Source: Flaviflagellibacter sp963786225 (GTDB lineage: Bacteria > Pseudomonadota > Alphaproteobacteria > Rhizobiales > Methylopilaceae). From it: a stretch of 64,000 bases of DNA. The stretch is from contig CAWAYQ010000006.1 in NCBI GenBank assembly GCA_963786225.1, forward strand, positions 1 to 64,000, given 5' to 3'. Position numbers and translations under genes: made by a program. Within the stretch, counting starts at the first letter, position 1, and each line of letters opens with the position of its first letter. The notes under the pieces were generated by a model. That model worked only from the letters and a program-made list of their open reading frames with translations. It ran no database searches and had not been told where the DNA came from. This document shows, one piece after another, positions 8,943-18,272 of this stretch.

Positions 8943-10026
8943 ATGAGCGAACTCAGCCAGCTCGAAAATTCGATCTTCAACGACATCACTGCTGCTTCCG
9001 ATGAAGCGGCGCTCGAAGCCGTGCGCGTGTCCGCGCTCGGCAAGAAGGGCACGATCTCCGCAGAGCTTGCGAAGCTCGGCTCGATGTCGCCGGACGAGCG
9101 CAAGACGTTCGGCCCCGCGATCAACGGCCTGCGCGACCGCGTCACCTCGGCTCTGACCGAGCGCCGCGATGCCCTCGCGGGCGCCGCCCTCGATGCGCGC
9201 CTCAAGGTCGGAATCGATCGACGTCACGCTGCCGGTGCGCCCCTCGGGCGTCGAGGCCGGCCGCATCCATCCCGTCAGCCAGGTCACGGAAGAGATCGCC
9301 GCGATCTTCGCCGATCTCGGCTTCGCCATCGCCGAAGGCCCGGACGTCGAGGACGACGAGCACAATTTCACCGCGCTCAATTTCCCGGTCGGCCATCCCG
9401 CCCGCGAGATGCACGACACCTTCTTCTTCCCGCCCGACGCGAAGGGCGAGCGCAAGGTTCTGCGCACGCACACCTCGCCGGTCCAGATCCGCACCATGCG
9501 CTCGCAAGAGCCGCCGATCCGCGTCATCTGCCCCGGGCGTACCTACCGCAACGATTCGGACCAGACCCACACCCCGATGTTCCATCAGGTCGAGGGCCTC
9601 GTCATCGACAAGAGCGCCCATATCGGTCAGCTGAAATGGATCCTCGAGGAGTTCGCCAAGGCGTTCTTCGAAGTGCCGCATGTCGAGATGCGCATGCGTC
9701 CGAGCTTTTTCCCGTTCACCGAGCCGTCGATCGAAGTCGACATCCGCTGCAATCGCCAGGGCTCCGAGATCCGGTTCGGCGAAGGCGACGACTGGATGGA
9801 AATCCTCGGCTGCGGCATGGTACATCCGAACGTGCTGCGTAATTGCGGCCTCGATCCCGATGTCTATCAGGGCTTCGCCTGGGGCATGGGCATCGACCGT
9901 CTCGCAATGCTGAAATACGGAATGCCGGACCTGCGCGCCTTCTTCGAGGCCGACAAGCGCTGGCTCGAACATTACGGCTTCCGTCCGTTCGATCTGCCGA
10001 GTTTGCTCGGAGGATTGAGCTCGTGA
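8943..10026 (+). CDS. pheS: Phenylalanine-tRNA ligase alpha subunit, one frameshift
   Basis: Catalytic subunit of the alpha2-beta2 enzyme that charges tRNA-Phe. The N-terminal coiled region starts MSELSQLENSIFNDI. The class II core is clear: DVTLPVRPSG, HPVSQVTEEIAAIF, the motif 2 region LRTHTSPVQIRTM, and motif 3 GFAWGMGIDRLAMLKYGM. An extra G in the run at 9206-9207 shifts the frame; without it the protein reads ARLKSESIDVTLP, a smooth join. A TTG at 8931 is an alternative start, but ATG 8943 fits the family. Its partner pheT follows after a 500-bp interruption that holds a DUF559 gene. Because PheS is essential, the frameshift is most likely a sequence error. Confidence 0.95.
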
Positions 10027-10043
10027 ACGCGCCGGGCCTTTCG

Positions 10044-10096
10044 CCTCCCCCCGTGAGGGGGAGGCCGAGTCGCGCAGCGACCGGGAGGGGGGTCTC
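10044..10096. repeat. Left copy of inverted repeat flanking the DUF559 gene
   Basis: A 53-bp C- and G-rich element beginning CCTCCCCCCGTGAGGGGG and ending GGGAGGGGGGTCTC. Its reverse complement matches 10459-10513 with about three mismatches over some 49 bases. It starts 17 bp after the pheS stop. Confidence 0.8.
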
Positions 10097-10113
10097 GCCC
10101 ATGCCGACACATC

Positions 10114-10530
10114 GTGATCGTCCCTTCGCATCTCCGCTCTTCCGCCAGGCGCCTGCGGCGGGAGATGACGGATGCCGAGCGCAAGCTGTGGTTCCAGCTC
10201 CGCGCGCATAGACTCGACGGCCTCTCCTTCCGCCGTCAGCTGCCGATCGGCGCGTACATCGCGGATTTCGCCTGCCACGACCATCGCCTCATCATCGAGC
10301 TCGACGGCGGGCAGCATGCGGAAGACCTCCATGCCGCACGCGATTCGGTGCGGGATGCGGCGCTGAACGCGCTCGGTTATCGCGTTCTTCGCGTCTGGAA
10401 CTCGGACATCTTCTCGAACATGGACGGCGTGCTCGAAGCGATCATGGTCGCCGTGCGCGAGGCACCCCCCTCCCGGTCGCTTCGCAACTCGACCTCCCCC
10501 TCACGGGGGGAGGAGAAGGGTCAGACATGA
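10114..10530 (+). CDS. DUF559 domain protein (Vsr/endonuclease-like)
   Basis: A 138-residue protein with the DUF559 pattern, related to very-short-patch-repair and other PD-(D/E)XK endonucleases: an N-terminal LRREMTDAERKLWFQLR, then FRRQLPIGAYIADFACHDHR, then IIELDGGQH and YRVLRVWNSDI. The Asp, the ExD in IELDGG and the basic residues fit a nuclease-like active site. Activity is inferred from the fold, not proven. Start is GTG at 10114; no in-frame ATG lies upstream. It splits pheS from pheT, and its last codons are encoded by the right-hand inverted repeat, ending just inside pheT. The arrangement suggests a small acquired cassette. Confidence 0.87.
   Translation: MIVPSHLRSSARRLRREMTDAERKLWFQLRAHRLDGLSFRRQLPIGAYIADFACHDHRLIIELDGGQHAEDLHAARDSVRDAALNALGYRVLRVWNSDIFSNMDGVLEAIMVAVREAPPSRSLRNSTSPSRGEEKGQT
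10459..10513. repeat. Right copy of inverted repeat flanking the DUF559 gene
   Basis: Near-perfect reverse complement of 10044-10096, containing CTCCCGGTCGCTTCGCAACT and CCTCCCCCTCACGGGGGG. It encodes the C-terminal tail of the DUF559 protein and ends 14 bp before the pheT start. It also supplies the GGGGGGAGG sequence upstream of pheT. Confidence 0.8.
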
Positions 10531-12923
10531 AGTTCACCCTATCCTGGCTGAAAGAGCATCTGAAGACCGATGCCGGCCTCGACGCCATCACCGACGGGCT
10601 GACCAAGGTCGGCCTCGAAGTCGAGGGCGTCGAAGACCGCGCCAGGGTTCTCGCGCCCTTCGTCACCGCGAAAGTGGTCGAGGCCGCGCAGCATCCGAAC
10701 GCCGACAAGCTTCGCGTGCTCAAGGTCGACCAGGGCGACGGAAAGCTGCTTCAGGTCGTCTGCGGCGCACCGAACGCCCGCGCCGGCATGGTCGGCGTGT
10801 TCGCAAGCGAGGGCACGACGATCCCCGGCAACGGCATGGTGCTGAAGGCCGGCGAAATCCGTGGCCAGGCCTCGCAGGGCATGATGGTCTCGATGCGCGA
10901 GATGGGCCTGTCCAACGAGCATGACGGCATTATCGAAATGCCGGACGCGACGCCGATCGGACAGCCCTTCGCGCCGCTGATGGGCCTCGACGATCCGGTG
11001 ATCGAAATCGCGGTCACGCCGAACCGGCCGGATTGCCTCGGCGTGTCCGGCGTCGCCCGCGACCTCGCGGCCGCCGAGATCGGCGAGCTTGTCAGCACAA
11101 GAGCCGCAGGCCGTGAAGGGCGCGTTCCCGTGCCCCGTCAAGGTGGTGCTCGACCTCGACAATCCGGACCTCGCGCCGGCTTTCGCGCTGCGTCTCGTGC
11201 GCGGGGTCAAGAACGGCCCGTCGCCGGAATGGCTGCAGAAGAAGCTTCGCGCCGTAGGCCTTCGTCCGATCAATGCGCTCGTCGACGTGACCAATTTCCT
11301 GACGATCGACCGCGCGCGGCCTTTGCATGTGTTCGACGCCGCCAAGGTTTCGGGCGATCTTGCGGTTCGCCGCGCCAAGCCGGGCGAAACGCTGCTTGCG
11401 CTCGACGGCAAGACCTACACGCTCGATCCGAACATGGTTGTCATCGCCGATGACAAGGGCGTTGAATCGCTCGCCGGCATCATGGGCGGGGAAGCCACGG
11501 GCTGCACCGATACGACGACCGACGTCCTGATCGAGAGCGCGCTGTGGGATCCGCTCAACATCGCGAAGACCGGCCGCGCGCTCGGCATTCATTCCGATGC
11601 GCGCCACCGCTTCGAACGCGGCGTCGATCCGGACTTCATGGTGCCGGGTCTCGAACTCGCGACCCGGCTCATTCTCGATCTGTGCGGCGGCGAGCCGTCC
11701 GAGGTTTTCGTCGCCGGCGAAATTCCGGACGCGCGCCGCGCCATCGATTTCCCGCTGTCCGAAGTGAAGCGTCTCACCGGCCTCGACCTTCATCCCGCCG
11801 AGATCAGGCTCGTTTTGCAGACGGCTCGGCTTTTCCATTTCCGGCCAGAGCGACATCTTGAAGGTCGCGGCACCGAGCTGGCGTCCGGACGTGCACGGCA
11901 AAGCCGATCTCGTCGAAGAGGTCATGCGCATTGTCGGCCTCGACAAGGTGATGTCGACGCCGCTGCCGAAATCCGAGAGCATTTCGCGCGCCGTGCTGAC
12001 GCCGCTGCAAAAGCGCGCCCGCACCGGCCGCCGGACGCTCGCCGCGCGCGGTCTCGTCGAGGCCATCACCTGGTCCTTCGTGTCCAAGGCCCAGGCCGAG
12101 ACCTTCGGCGGCGGCAAACCGGAACTCAGCCTCGCAAATCCCATTGCCGCCGATCTCTCCGACATGCGGCCGAGCCTTCTGCCGGGCCTCATCGCCGCGG
12201 CGCAGAAGAACGCCGATCGCGGCTTCCCGGACGCGGCGCTTTTCGAACTCGGCCAGATCTTCCTCGGCGACGGTCCCGGCGATCAGCGCCTCGCCGCCGC
12301 AACGCTCCGCCGCGGCACGCCGCGCCATTGGTCCGGCGCCCGGCCTGCCGATGCCTTCGACGCCAAATCCGACGCGCTCGCGCTTCTCGTCCGCGCTCGG
12401 CCTGCCCGCCGACCGCGTCCAGATCGTCCCCGGCGGCCCGGCCTGGTTTCATCCCGGGCGGTCCGGCACGCTTCAGCTCGGCCCGCAGAATGTGTTCGGT
12501 CATTTCGGCGAGCTGCACCCGGGCGTTCTGAAACAGCTCGGCGCGGAAGGTCCGCTCGCGGCCATGGAAATCGTCCTCGATGCGCTGCCCGAGCCGAAGG
12601 CCAAGGCGACGAAAGCCAAGCCCGCGCTCGATGCGTCCGATCTCCAGCCGGTCAGCCGCGATTTCGCCTTCGTCGTCGACCGCGCGGTGAAAGCCGCCGA
12701 CGTGCTGAAAGCCGTTCTCCAGACCGACCGCAAACTGATCGCGGGCGCCGACGTGTTCGACGTCTATGAGGGCAAGGGCGTTCCCGAAGGCAAGAAATCG
12801 ATTGCGGTTGCGGTCACGCTTCAGCCGCGCGAGAAAACTCTGACCGATGCGGAAATCGACGCGGTCGCCGACAAGATCGTGGCCGCCGTCACCAAAGCGA
12901 CGGGCGCCAATCTGCGCGGCTGA
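10527..12923 (+). CDS. pheT: Phenylalanine-tRNA ligase beta subunit, three frameshifts
   Basis: Structural and editing subunit of PheRS. Domain order after frame repair: tRNA-binding domain near residues 40-150 (PFVTAKVVEAAQHPNADKLR, VVCGAPNARAG), B3/B4 editing domain (VTPNRPDCLGVSGVARDLAA; RPINALVDVTNFLTIDRARP), B5 domain, catalytic-like core (GRRTLAARGLVEAITWSF) and the C-terminal anticodon-binding fold (SRDFAFVVDRAV). Single extra bases near 11089, at 11821 and near 12388 break the frame; removing each gives continuous family sequence. An AGGAGAAGGG ribosome site precedes the ATG. The full protein would be close to 800 residues. As in pheS, the breaks look technical. Confidence 0.95.
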
Positions 12924-12956
12924 TTGCGGCTGAGCCTGCCACTACCGGGAGGACAC

Positions 12957-13391
12957 ATGGTCGCCGGACAGCTCGCCCTCGTCATCGCCGCCATTTTCAC
13001 CGGCGCCGCGTTCTACGTGAACTTCGCCGAACAGCCCGCGCGGCTGAAGCTCGACGACCGATCGCTCCTCGCTCAATGGCAGCCGTCCTATGCGCGCGGC
13101 TTCATCATGCAGGCCTCGCTCGCCGTGATCGGCTTCATACTGGGAGCGCTTGCGTGGTGGCAAACCGGCCTCTGGCTCTGGCTCGTCGGCGCGTTCGTCC
13201 TTCTCGCGAACTGGCCGTTCACCCTGATCGTCATCATGCCGGTCAACGACCGGCTGAAGGCGACCGCGCTTGCGGATGCCGGACCGCAAACCCGCGCACT
13301 CATCGAAAAATGGGGCGGGCTCCACGCCGTACGCACCATATTGGGCGCCGCGGCGACCCTCATTCTCCTCTGGGCCTCGCTCATCTCCTAG
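12957..13391 (+). CDS. DUF1772-family integral membrane protein
   Basis: A 144-residue protein with about four hydrophobic segments (LALVIAAIFTGAAFYVNF; ASLAVIGFILGALAWW; LWLWLVGAFVLLANWPFTLI; ILGAAATLILLWASLI). The motif NWPFTLIVIMPVNDRL fits the DUF1772 group, which includes anthrone-oxygenase-like proteins. Function here is unknown. The ATG at 12957 follows GGGAGGAC by 4 bases; an in-frame TTG at 12924 has no such site. It lies 33 bp after pheT and may share its transcript. Confidence 0.75.
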   Translation: MVAGQLALVIAAIFTGAAFYVNFAEQPARLKLDDRSLLAQWQPSYARGFIMQASLAVIGFILGALAWWQTGLWLWLVGAFVLLANWPFTLIVIMPVNDRLKATALADAGPQTRALIEKWGGLHAVRTILGAAATLILLWASLIS

Positions 13392-13410
13392 ATATCGATC
13401 TCGGGATCGA

Positions 13411-13437
13411 GTGCGACCGGGCTTGATCCCGGCGCAC
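13411..13437. repeat. REP-like hairpin
   Basis: Inverted repeat GTGCG(A)CCGGG / CCCGGCGCAC with a CTTGAT loop and one bulged A, in the gap between the DUF1772 gene and the YiiX-like gene. No T-run follows. The GGGCTTGATCCCGG core is a common theme of rhizobial intergenic repeats. Confidence 0.55.
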
Positions 13438-13458
13438 ATTTCCGCTGTCTGTTCACTT

Positions 13459-14226
13459 ATGGGGATTTTCGACCCGATGCGGCGGGCCATCAGCCGCGTC
13501 ATCATCCGATATCTGACGCAGCAGTCGAAAGGGTTCGAGCCCGCCTCGACCAGCGATCCCGACAAGCTGCGCAAAGCGCTGCGTCCCGGCGACGTCCTCC
13601 TCATCGAAGGCTCGACCCGCATCGCGGGCGTCATCAAATATCTCACCCAATCGACCTGGAGCCATTCCGCCCTCTATATCGGGGAGGCGTTCGGCCAGCC
13701 GCATATGCTGATCGAAGTCGAGGTCGATCACGGCTGCCACGCGGTGCCGCTGTCGAAATACGAGCACGCCCAGACCCGCATCTGCCGCCCGGTCGGCCTC
13801 GACGATCAAGGCCGCAAGGCCGTTATCGACTTCATGGTGTCGAAGATCGGCCTTGCCTACGACACCAAGAACGTCACGGATCTTGCCCGCTATCTGTTTC
13901 CGCGCGTTCCGGTGCCGGTCCGGTTCCGCCGCCGTATGCTGGCGCTCGGCTCGGGCGATCCGACCCGCGCCATCTGCTCGACGCTTCTGGCCCAGGCTTT
14001 CGAGCGGGTCCATTATCCGGTCCTGCCGCGAATCACCCGCGCCACCGCCACGACCCGCAGCAAGCGCCGCCAGCGCAGCGAAATCCTGCACATCCGCCAC
14101 TATTCGCTCTACGCACCCCGCGATTTCGACATCTCACCCTATTTCAACATCGTGAAACCGACCCTCGAAGCCGGGTTCGACTACAAGGCCCTGGTCTGGC
14201 GGCGTTCGCCGGGAGAATTGAAATGA
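13459..14226 (+). CDS. YiiX/YebB-like permuted NlpC/P60 cysteine hydrolase
   Basis: A 255-residue protein of the permuted papain-like NlpC/P60 superfamily. The conserved parts are visible in order: RPGDVLLIEGSTRIAGVIKY, then WSHSALYIGE with the catalytic-type His, LIEVEVDHGCHAVPL, and later the Cys in RAICSTLLAQAFE. Such enzymes act on amide or thioester bonds of peptides or lipids; the substrate here is unknown. No signal peptide is seen. The start at ATG 13459 gives MGIFDPMRRAISR. The stop overlaps the next gene by 4 bp (ATGA), so the two are probably translationally coupled. Confidence 0.78.
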   Translation: MGIFDPMRRAISRVIIRYLTQQSKGFEPASTSDPDKLRKALRPGDVLLIEGSTRIAGVIKYLTQSTWSHSALYIGEAFGQPHMLIEVEVDHGCHAVPLSKYEHAQTRICRPVGLDDQGRKAVIDFMVSKIGLAYDTKNVTDLARYLFPRVPVPVRFRRRMLALGSGDPTRAICSTLLAQAFERVHYPVLPRITRATATTRSKRRQRSEILHIRHYSLYAPRDFDISPYFNIVKPTLEAGFDYKALVWRRSPGELK

Positions 14227-14912
14227 TCGCCGCCGCGCTTCTGGCCTTGCGCGAGGCCTTCTCGCCGCCGTTCCGTTCGGTGCTGCTGAAGTCGGTCGGC
14301 CTCGCTCTTCTTCTGCTCGTTCTGCTCGGCGTCCTGCTGGAAACGCTGGCGGCAAAGCTCATCGATCTTGAAAACACGACCTGGGATTTTCTCGCAGCGC
14401 TCCTGTCCGGCGCAGGCGTCGTCATTGCCCTGATCTTCCTGATCCCGCCCGTCGTCTCGCTGGTCGCCGGCTTTTTCCAGGACCGCGTGGCGGAGCTTGT
14501 CGAGACGAGCCATTATCCGGCGGAACCGCCGGGCCGCGAAATGCCGACGGGCCGTTCGATCCTTCTCGCCATGCGCTTTGCGCTGCTCGTTCTCGGCGTG
14601 AACATTGTCTCGCTGTTTCTGCTGCTCATCCCGGGCGTCAACATCATCGCGTGGTGGCTCGCCAACGGTTATCTGCTCGGCCGCGAATATTTCGAGTTCG
14701 CCGCCATGCGCTTCATGCCGGAAGAAGAGGCGAAGGCGCTGCGCCGCGCCCATCGCGGCCGCGTTTTTGCCGGCGGGCTGATGATCGCGGCCTTCATGGC
14801 GGTGCCGATCCTCAACCTTGCGACGCCGCTCGTCGCGTCCGCCTTCATGGTTCACGTCTTCAAGGGGCTCGCTTCCAAGGGGCCGGTCTCCAAGAGCCTG
14901 GAGCGCGCATGA
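14223..14912 (+). CDS. EI24/CysZ-like integral membrane protein
   Basis: A 229-residue protein of the EI24 domain family, which includes the sulfate transporter CysZ. Hydrophobic segments include SVGLALLLLVLLGVLLETLA, GAGVVIALIFLIPPVVSLVA, FALLVLGVNIVSLFLLLIPG and a C-terminal GLMIAAFMAVPILNLATPLV. The motif NIIAWWLANGYLLGREYFE is typical. Sulfate transport is not established for this branch, and no sulfate-assimilation genes are adjacent. It overlaps both neighbours by 4 bp. Confidence 0.78.
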   Translation: MIAAALLALREAFSPPFRSVLLKSVGLALLLLVLLGVLLETLAAKLIDLENTTWDFLAALLSGAGVVIALIFLIPPVVSLVAGFFQDRVAELVETSHYPAEPPGREMPTGRSILLAMRFALLVLGVNIVSLFLLLIPGVNIIAWWLANGYLLGREYFEFAAMRFMPEEEAKALRRAHRGRVFAGGLMIAAFMAVPILNLATPLVASAFMVHVFKGLASKGPVSKSLERA

Positions 14913-15235
14913 AGACCGCTCTGGTCTATCTCGCGGCAGCGTTCTGCGAGATCGCCGGCTGTTTCGCGTTCTGGGCCTTCCTGCGGCTCGGAAAATCCGT
15001 GTTCTGGCTCGTGCCCGGCGCCATCCTGCTCGCCGCCTTCGCCTGGCTTCTTACGCTCGTGGACGCCAGCGTCGCGGGCCGCGCTTTCGCGGCCTATGGC
15101 GGTGTCTACATCGCGGCGTCCCTCGTCTGGCTCTGGGCCGTCGAGGGCGTGCGTCCGGACCGTTGGGACACGGTCGGCGCCGCGCTCTGCCTCGTCGGCG
15201 CCGCGCTCGTCATCGCCGGTCCGCGCGCGGCCTGA
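14909..15235 (+). CDS. YnfA family membrane protein
   Basis: A 108-residue protein with four predicted membrane segments, close to the usual YnfA length. Family signatures are AAFCEIAGCFAFWAFLRLGK, RAFAAYGGVYIAASLVWLW and GVRPDRWDTVGAALCLVG. YnfA belongs to the small multidrug resistance-like fold; its function is not settled. The ATG overlaps the stop of the EI24-like gene by 4 bp, giving a tightly packed three-gene unit. Confidence 0.9.
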   Translation: MKTALVYLAAAFCEIAGCFAFWAFLRLGKSVFWLVPGAILLAAFAWLLTLVDASVAGRAFAAYGGVYIAASLVWLWAVEGVRPDRWDTVGAALCLVGAALVIAGPRAA

Positions 15236-15253
15236 TCCGCGCTAGTATCGCTC

Positions 15254-17031
15254 ATGCTTTCCGCCGGAACGGTTCTGCTCCACGACAACTCGGCTTCGGC
15301 GGGCCGCAGCCTGCTGTTTGAGAACCCGCGCCGCGTTCTGACGACACGCAAGACTTCCGAAGCGCCCGCGCTGCTGGCCGCCGCCGAAGCCGCGCTTGCG
15401 TCCGGCGCCCATATCGCCGGCGCGCTCTCCTACGATCTGGGTTTGAGCTTCGAGGAACGGCTCGCCGCGCTTTTGCCGGATGAAACGGCCGCAACCGCTC
15501 CTGTGGCTCGGTGTCTATGGCGCGCCGCGGGAGATGACGCGGGACGACGTCGCCGCATGGCTCGCCGCGCAGACGGGCGAGGAGCCGCCCCGTGTGACGG
15601 ACCTCGATCTGTCGATGTCGCGCGCCGACTACGAGACCGCGTTTGCCAAGGTCATGGAATACATACGCGCGGGCGATGTCTACCAGATCAACCTGACCAT
15701 GCTCGCCCGGTTCCGGTTCGACGGCGACCCCGTCGCGCTTTACCGCACGCTCTGCGACAAGCAGCCCGTCGCGCATGGCGCTCTCCTGGATACGGGTGAG
15801 GATGTCATTCTCTCGCTCTCGCCCGAACTGTTCATCGAGCGGCGCGGCGACCGCATCGTAACCCGGCCGATGAAGGGCACGATCCGGCGCGGCCGCACGC
15901 GCGCGGAAGACGAAGCGCTGAAGACCGAACTCCTCGGCGATGAGAAATCCCGCGCCGAGAACCTGATGATCGTCGACCTCTTGCGCAACGATCTCGGCCG
16001 CGTCGCCGAGATCGGCACGGTGGAGGTCGACCGCCTTTTCGAGATCGAGACGTACAAAAGCCTGCACCAGATGACCTCGACGGTCTCCGCGACACTCCGC
16101 GCGGATACCGGCTTCGGCCAAATTCTGCGGGCACTCTTCCCCTGCGGCTCCGTGACGGGCGCGCCGAAAATTCGCGCCATGCAGATCATCCACGAGATCG
16201 AGATCCGGTCCGCGCGGTCTTTACTGCGGCAGCATCGGCTATGCCGCGCCGGGCGGCGATTTTTCGTTCAATGTCGCGATCCGCACCGCGGTGATTCATG
16301 CCGGCGAGCACGGCGAGATCGGAATCGGCGGCGGCGTGGTCGCCAACTCGCAGATGGAATCCGAATATGACGAGGCGCTGCTGAAGCTGCGTTTCTTCCG
16401 CGAGCCGCATGAACCCTTCGGCCTGATCGAGACTTTGCGCTGGGACGATGACGGATTTTACCTTCTCGAGCGCCATCTGAACCGGCTGGAGACATCCGCC
16501 GCTTTTTTCGAAATCGCCTGCGACATCGCGGAGGTTCGGCGCGCGCTTGAAGACGCCGTGCGCAATACGGAGGCGCCCCAGCGCGTGCGGCTTGTCCTGA
16601 GCGAGATCGGCAAGATCCACGTCAGTTCGTCCCATCTGGTGGAGATGAACACGCTCCGCTTCGTCATCGCGGAGCACCGCATGCATTCGGCCGATCCGCT
16701 TCTCGTCCACAAGACAACGCGGCGCGCCGTCTATGACACCCCGCGCGAAGAGGCGGCCCGGGAGCTGAACGTGGGGGAGGTCGTGTTCCTCAACGAGCGC
16801 GGCGAACTGACCGAAGGCAGCTTCACGAATCTTTTTATCGAGAAGAACGGCGTGCTGCTGACCCCCGCTCTCTCATCGGGCCTGCTGCCCGGGACGTTGC
16901 GCGCCGAACTGATCGCGGAGGGCAGGGCGCATGAGGCGGTATTGACGCCGGATGATTTGACCGGTGCCGAAAGAATTCTCCTCGGCAATTCGGTGCGCGG
17001 CCTTGTGCCGGCGGACTGGATCAAACCCTAG
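15254..17031 (+). CDS. pabB: Aminodeoxychorismate synthase component I fused to 4-amino-4-deoxychorismate lyase, two frameshifts
   Basis: Bifunctional folate-pathway enzyme. The PabB part forms aminodeoxychorismate from chorismate; the C-terminal PabC-like class IV aminotransferase part releases p-aminobenzoate and pyruvate. The PabB core shows AGDVYQINLTMLARF, SPELFIERRGDRIVTRPMKG, ENLMIVDLLRNDLGR and CGSVTGAPKIRAM. The lyase part shows GLIETLRWDDDGFYLLERHL, VHKTTRRAVYD and NERGELTEGSFTNLF. Extra bases near 15484 and 16209 shift the frame; repair gives LLPDERPQPLLWLGVYGAPR and YCGSIGYAAPGGDFSFN. The full length is about 590 residues. Its 3' end overlaps the convergent nth gene. Confidence 0.92.
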
Positions 17032-17751
17032 GCGGAGCAAGCGAGCTCTTCCGGACAGGCGGCGGCGTCTTCGGCTCGTACCGGCAGATATCCGCGATCA
17101 GGCAACGCCAGCATTCCGGCACACGCGCCTTGCACACGTAACGTCCGTGCAGGATCAGCCAATGGTGAGCGTGGCGCCGCGCCCAGGCAGGCACCTTCTT
17201 CTCCAGTCGCTAGCTCCACCTCCAGCGGGTTCTTGCCCGACGCGAGGCCGGTCCGGTTGCCGACGCGGAACAGATGCGTATCGACCGCAATCGTCGGCTC
17301 GTCCGAACGCGATGTTCAGAACGACATTCGCCGTCTTGCGGCCGACGCCCGGCAGCGCCTCGAGCTCTTCGCGCGTCGTCGGCACCTCGCCGCCATGCCG
17401 CAGGATCAGAAGCTCCGACAGCGCAATGACGTTCTTTGCCTTGGCGTTGTACAGACCGATGGTCTTGATGTGATCCGATACGCCCTTGAGGCCCAGCGCG
17501 AGCATTTTCTGCGGCGTATCGGCGATCCTGAACAGAGCCCGCGTCGCCTTGTTCACGCCCACATCGGTCGCCTGCGCCGACAGGACGACGGCGACGAGGA
17601 GCGTATAGGCGTTGACATATTCCAGTTCGCCCTTCGGCTCCGGGTTCGCGGCATGGAAGCGGCGAAAGATCTCTTCGATCTCGTCCGCGCTCAGCCTCTT
17701 TCGGCGGGCGGTCGCAGGTTTGGGAACTTTGGGTGTCTGGCGGGCGGGCAT
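17021..17751 (-). CDS. nth: Endonuclease III, two frameshifts
   Basis: Base-excision repair glycosylase/AP lyase for oxidised pyrimidines. The helix-hairpin-helix with catalytic Lys and Asp is seen as LEALPGVGRKTANVVLNIAF followed, after repair, by GEPTIAVDTHLFRVGNRTGL. The iron-sulfur cluster motif near the C terminus is Cx6Cx2Cx5C (CKARVPECWRCLIADIC). Extra bases at 17302 and 17206 break the frame; both repairs give perfect family joins. The stop is at 17021, so the gene overlaps the pabB/C end by 11 bp, tail-to-tail. It is divergent from the DUF2244 gene, which starts 24 bp away. Confidence 0.93.
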
Positions 17752-17774
17752 GAAGGCGCTAATATGCCTGAGCG

Positions 17775-18272
17775 ATGACCGACGCGCACCCCGCCGACCG
17801 GCCTCTCTACAGCACCATTTTGCGGCCGCACCGCTCGCTCGGCCCGCGCGGCTTCCGCGTGCTGATGATTTTGGTCTGCGTGGTCTCTACCTTCGCCAGT
17901 CTGCCTTTCTTCCTTCTGGGCGCATGGCCGGTCGTCGGCTTTTTCGGCCTCGACGTGCTTTTGCTCTATTGGGCCTTCCAGTGGAGCTACCGCACCGCGC
18001 GCGCCCGGGAGGAGGTCACGATCACGCCGCTCGAACTGACGGTGCGGAAGATATCGCATTGGGGCCAGGCCTCGGAGTTCCGGTTCAACCCGGCCTGGGT
18101 GCGGCTGCATCGCGAGGAGGACGAGGAGTTCGGCCTTTTGCGTCTTGCCGTCGCCGAGCGCGCGCGGCTCGTCGATGTCGGCGGCTTTCTCGCGCCGGCC
18201 GAACGCGCTGATTTCGCGCGCGATTTCACCGACGCCCTCAATCTCGCCAAGCGCGGCCCGCGCTTCAGCTAG
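17775..18272 (+). CDS. DUF2244 integral membrane protein
   Basis: A 165-residue protein with two adjacent hydrophobic segments (VLMILVCVVSTFASLPFFLL; VVGFFGLDVLLLYWAFQW), then WSYRTARAREEVTITPLELTV and a C-terminal cytosolic part, the pattern of DUF2244. Function is unknown. Genes of this family often sit beside nth in Alphaproteobacteria, as here. The stop overlaps the stop of a convergent 58-residue ORF. Confidence 0.85.
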   Translation: MTDAHPADRPLYSTILRPHRSLGPRGFRVLMILVCVVSTFASLPFFLLGAWPVVGFFGLDVLLLYWAFQWSYRTARAREEVTITPLELTVRKISHWGQASEFRFNPAWVRLHREEDEEFGLLRLAVAERARLVDVGGFLAPAERADFARDFTDALNLAKRGPRFS

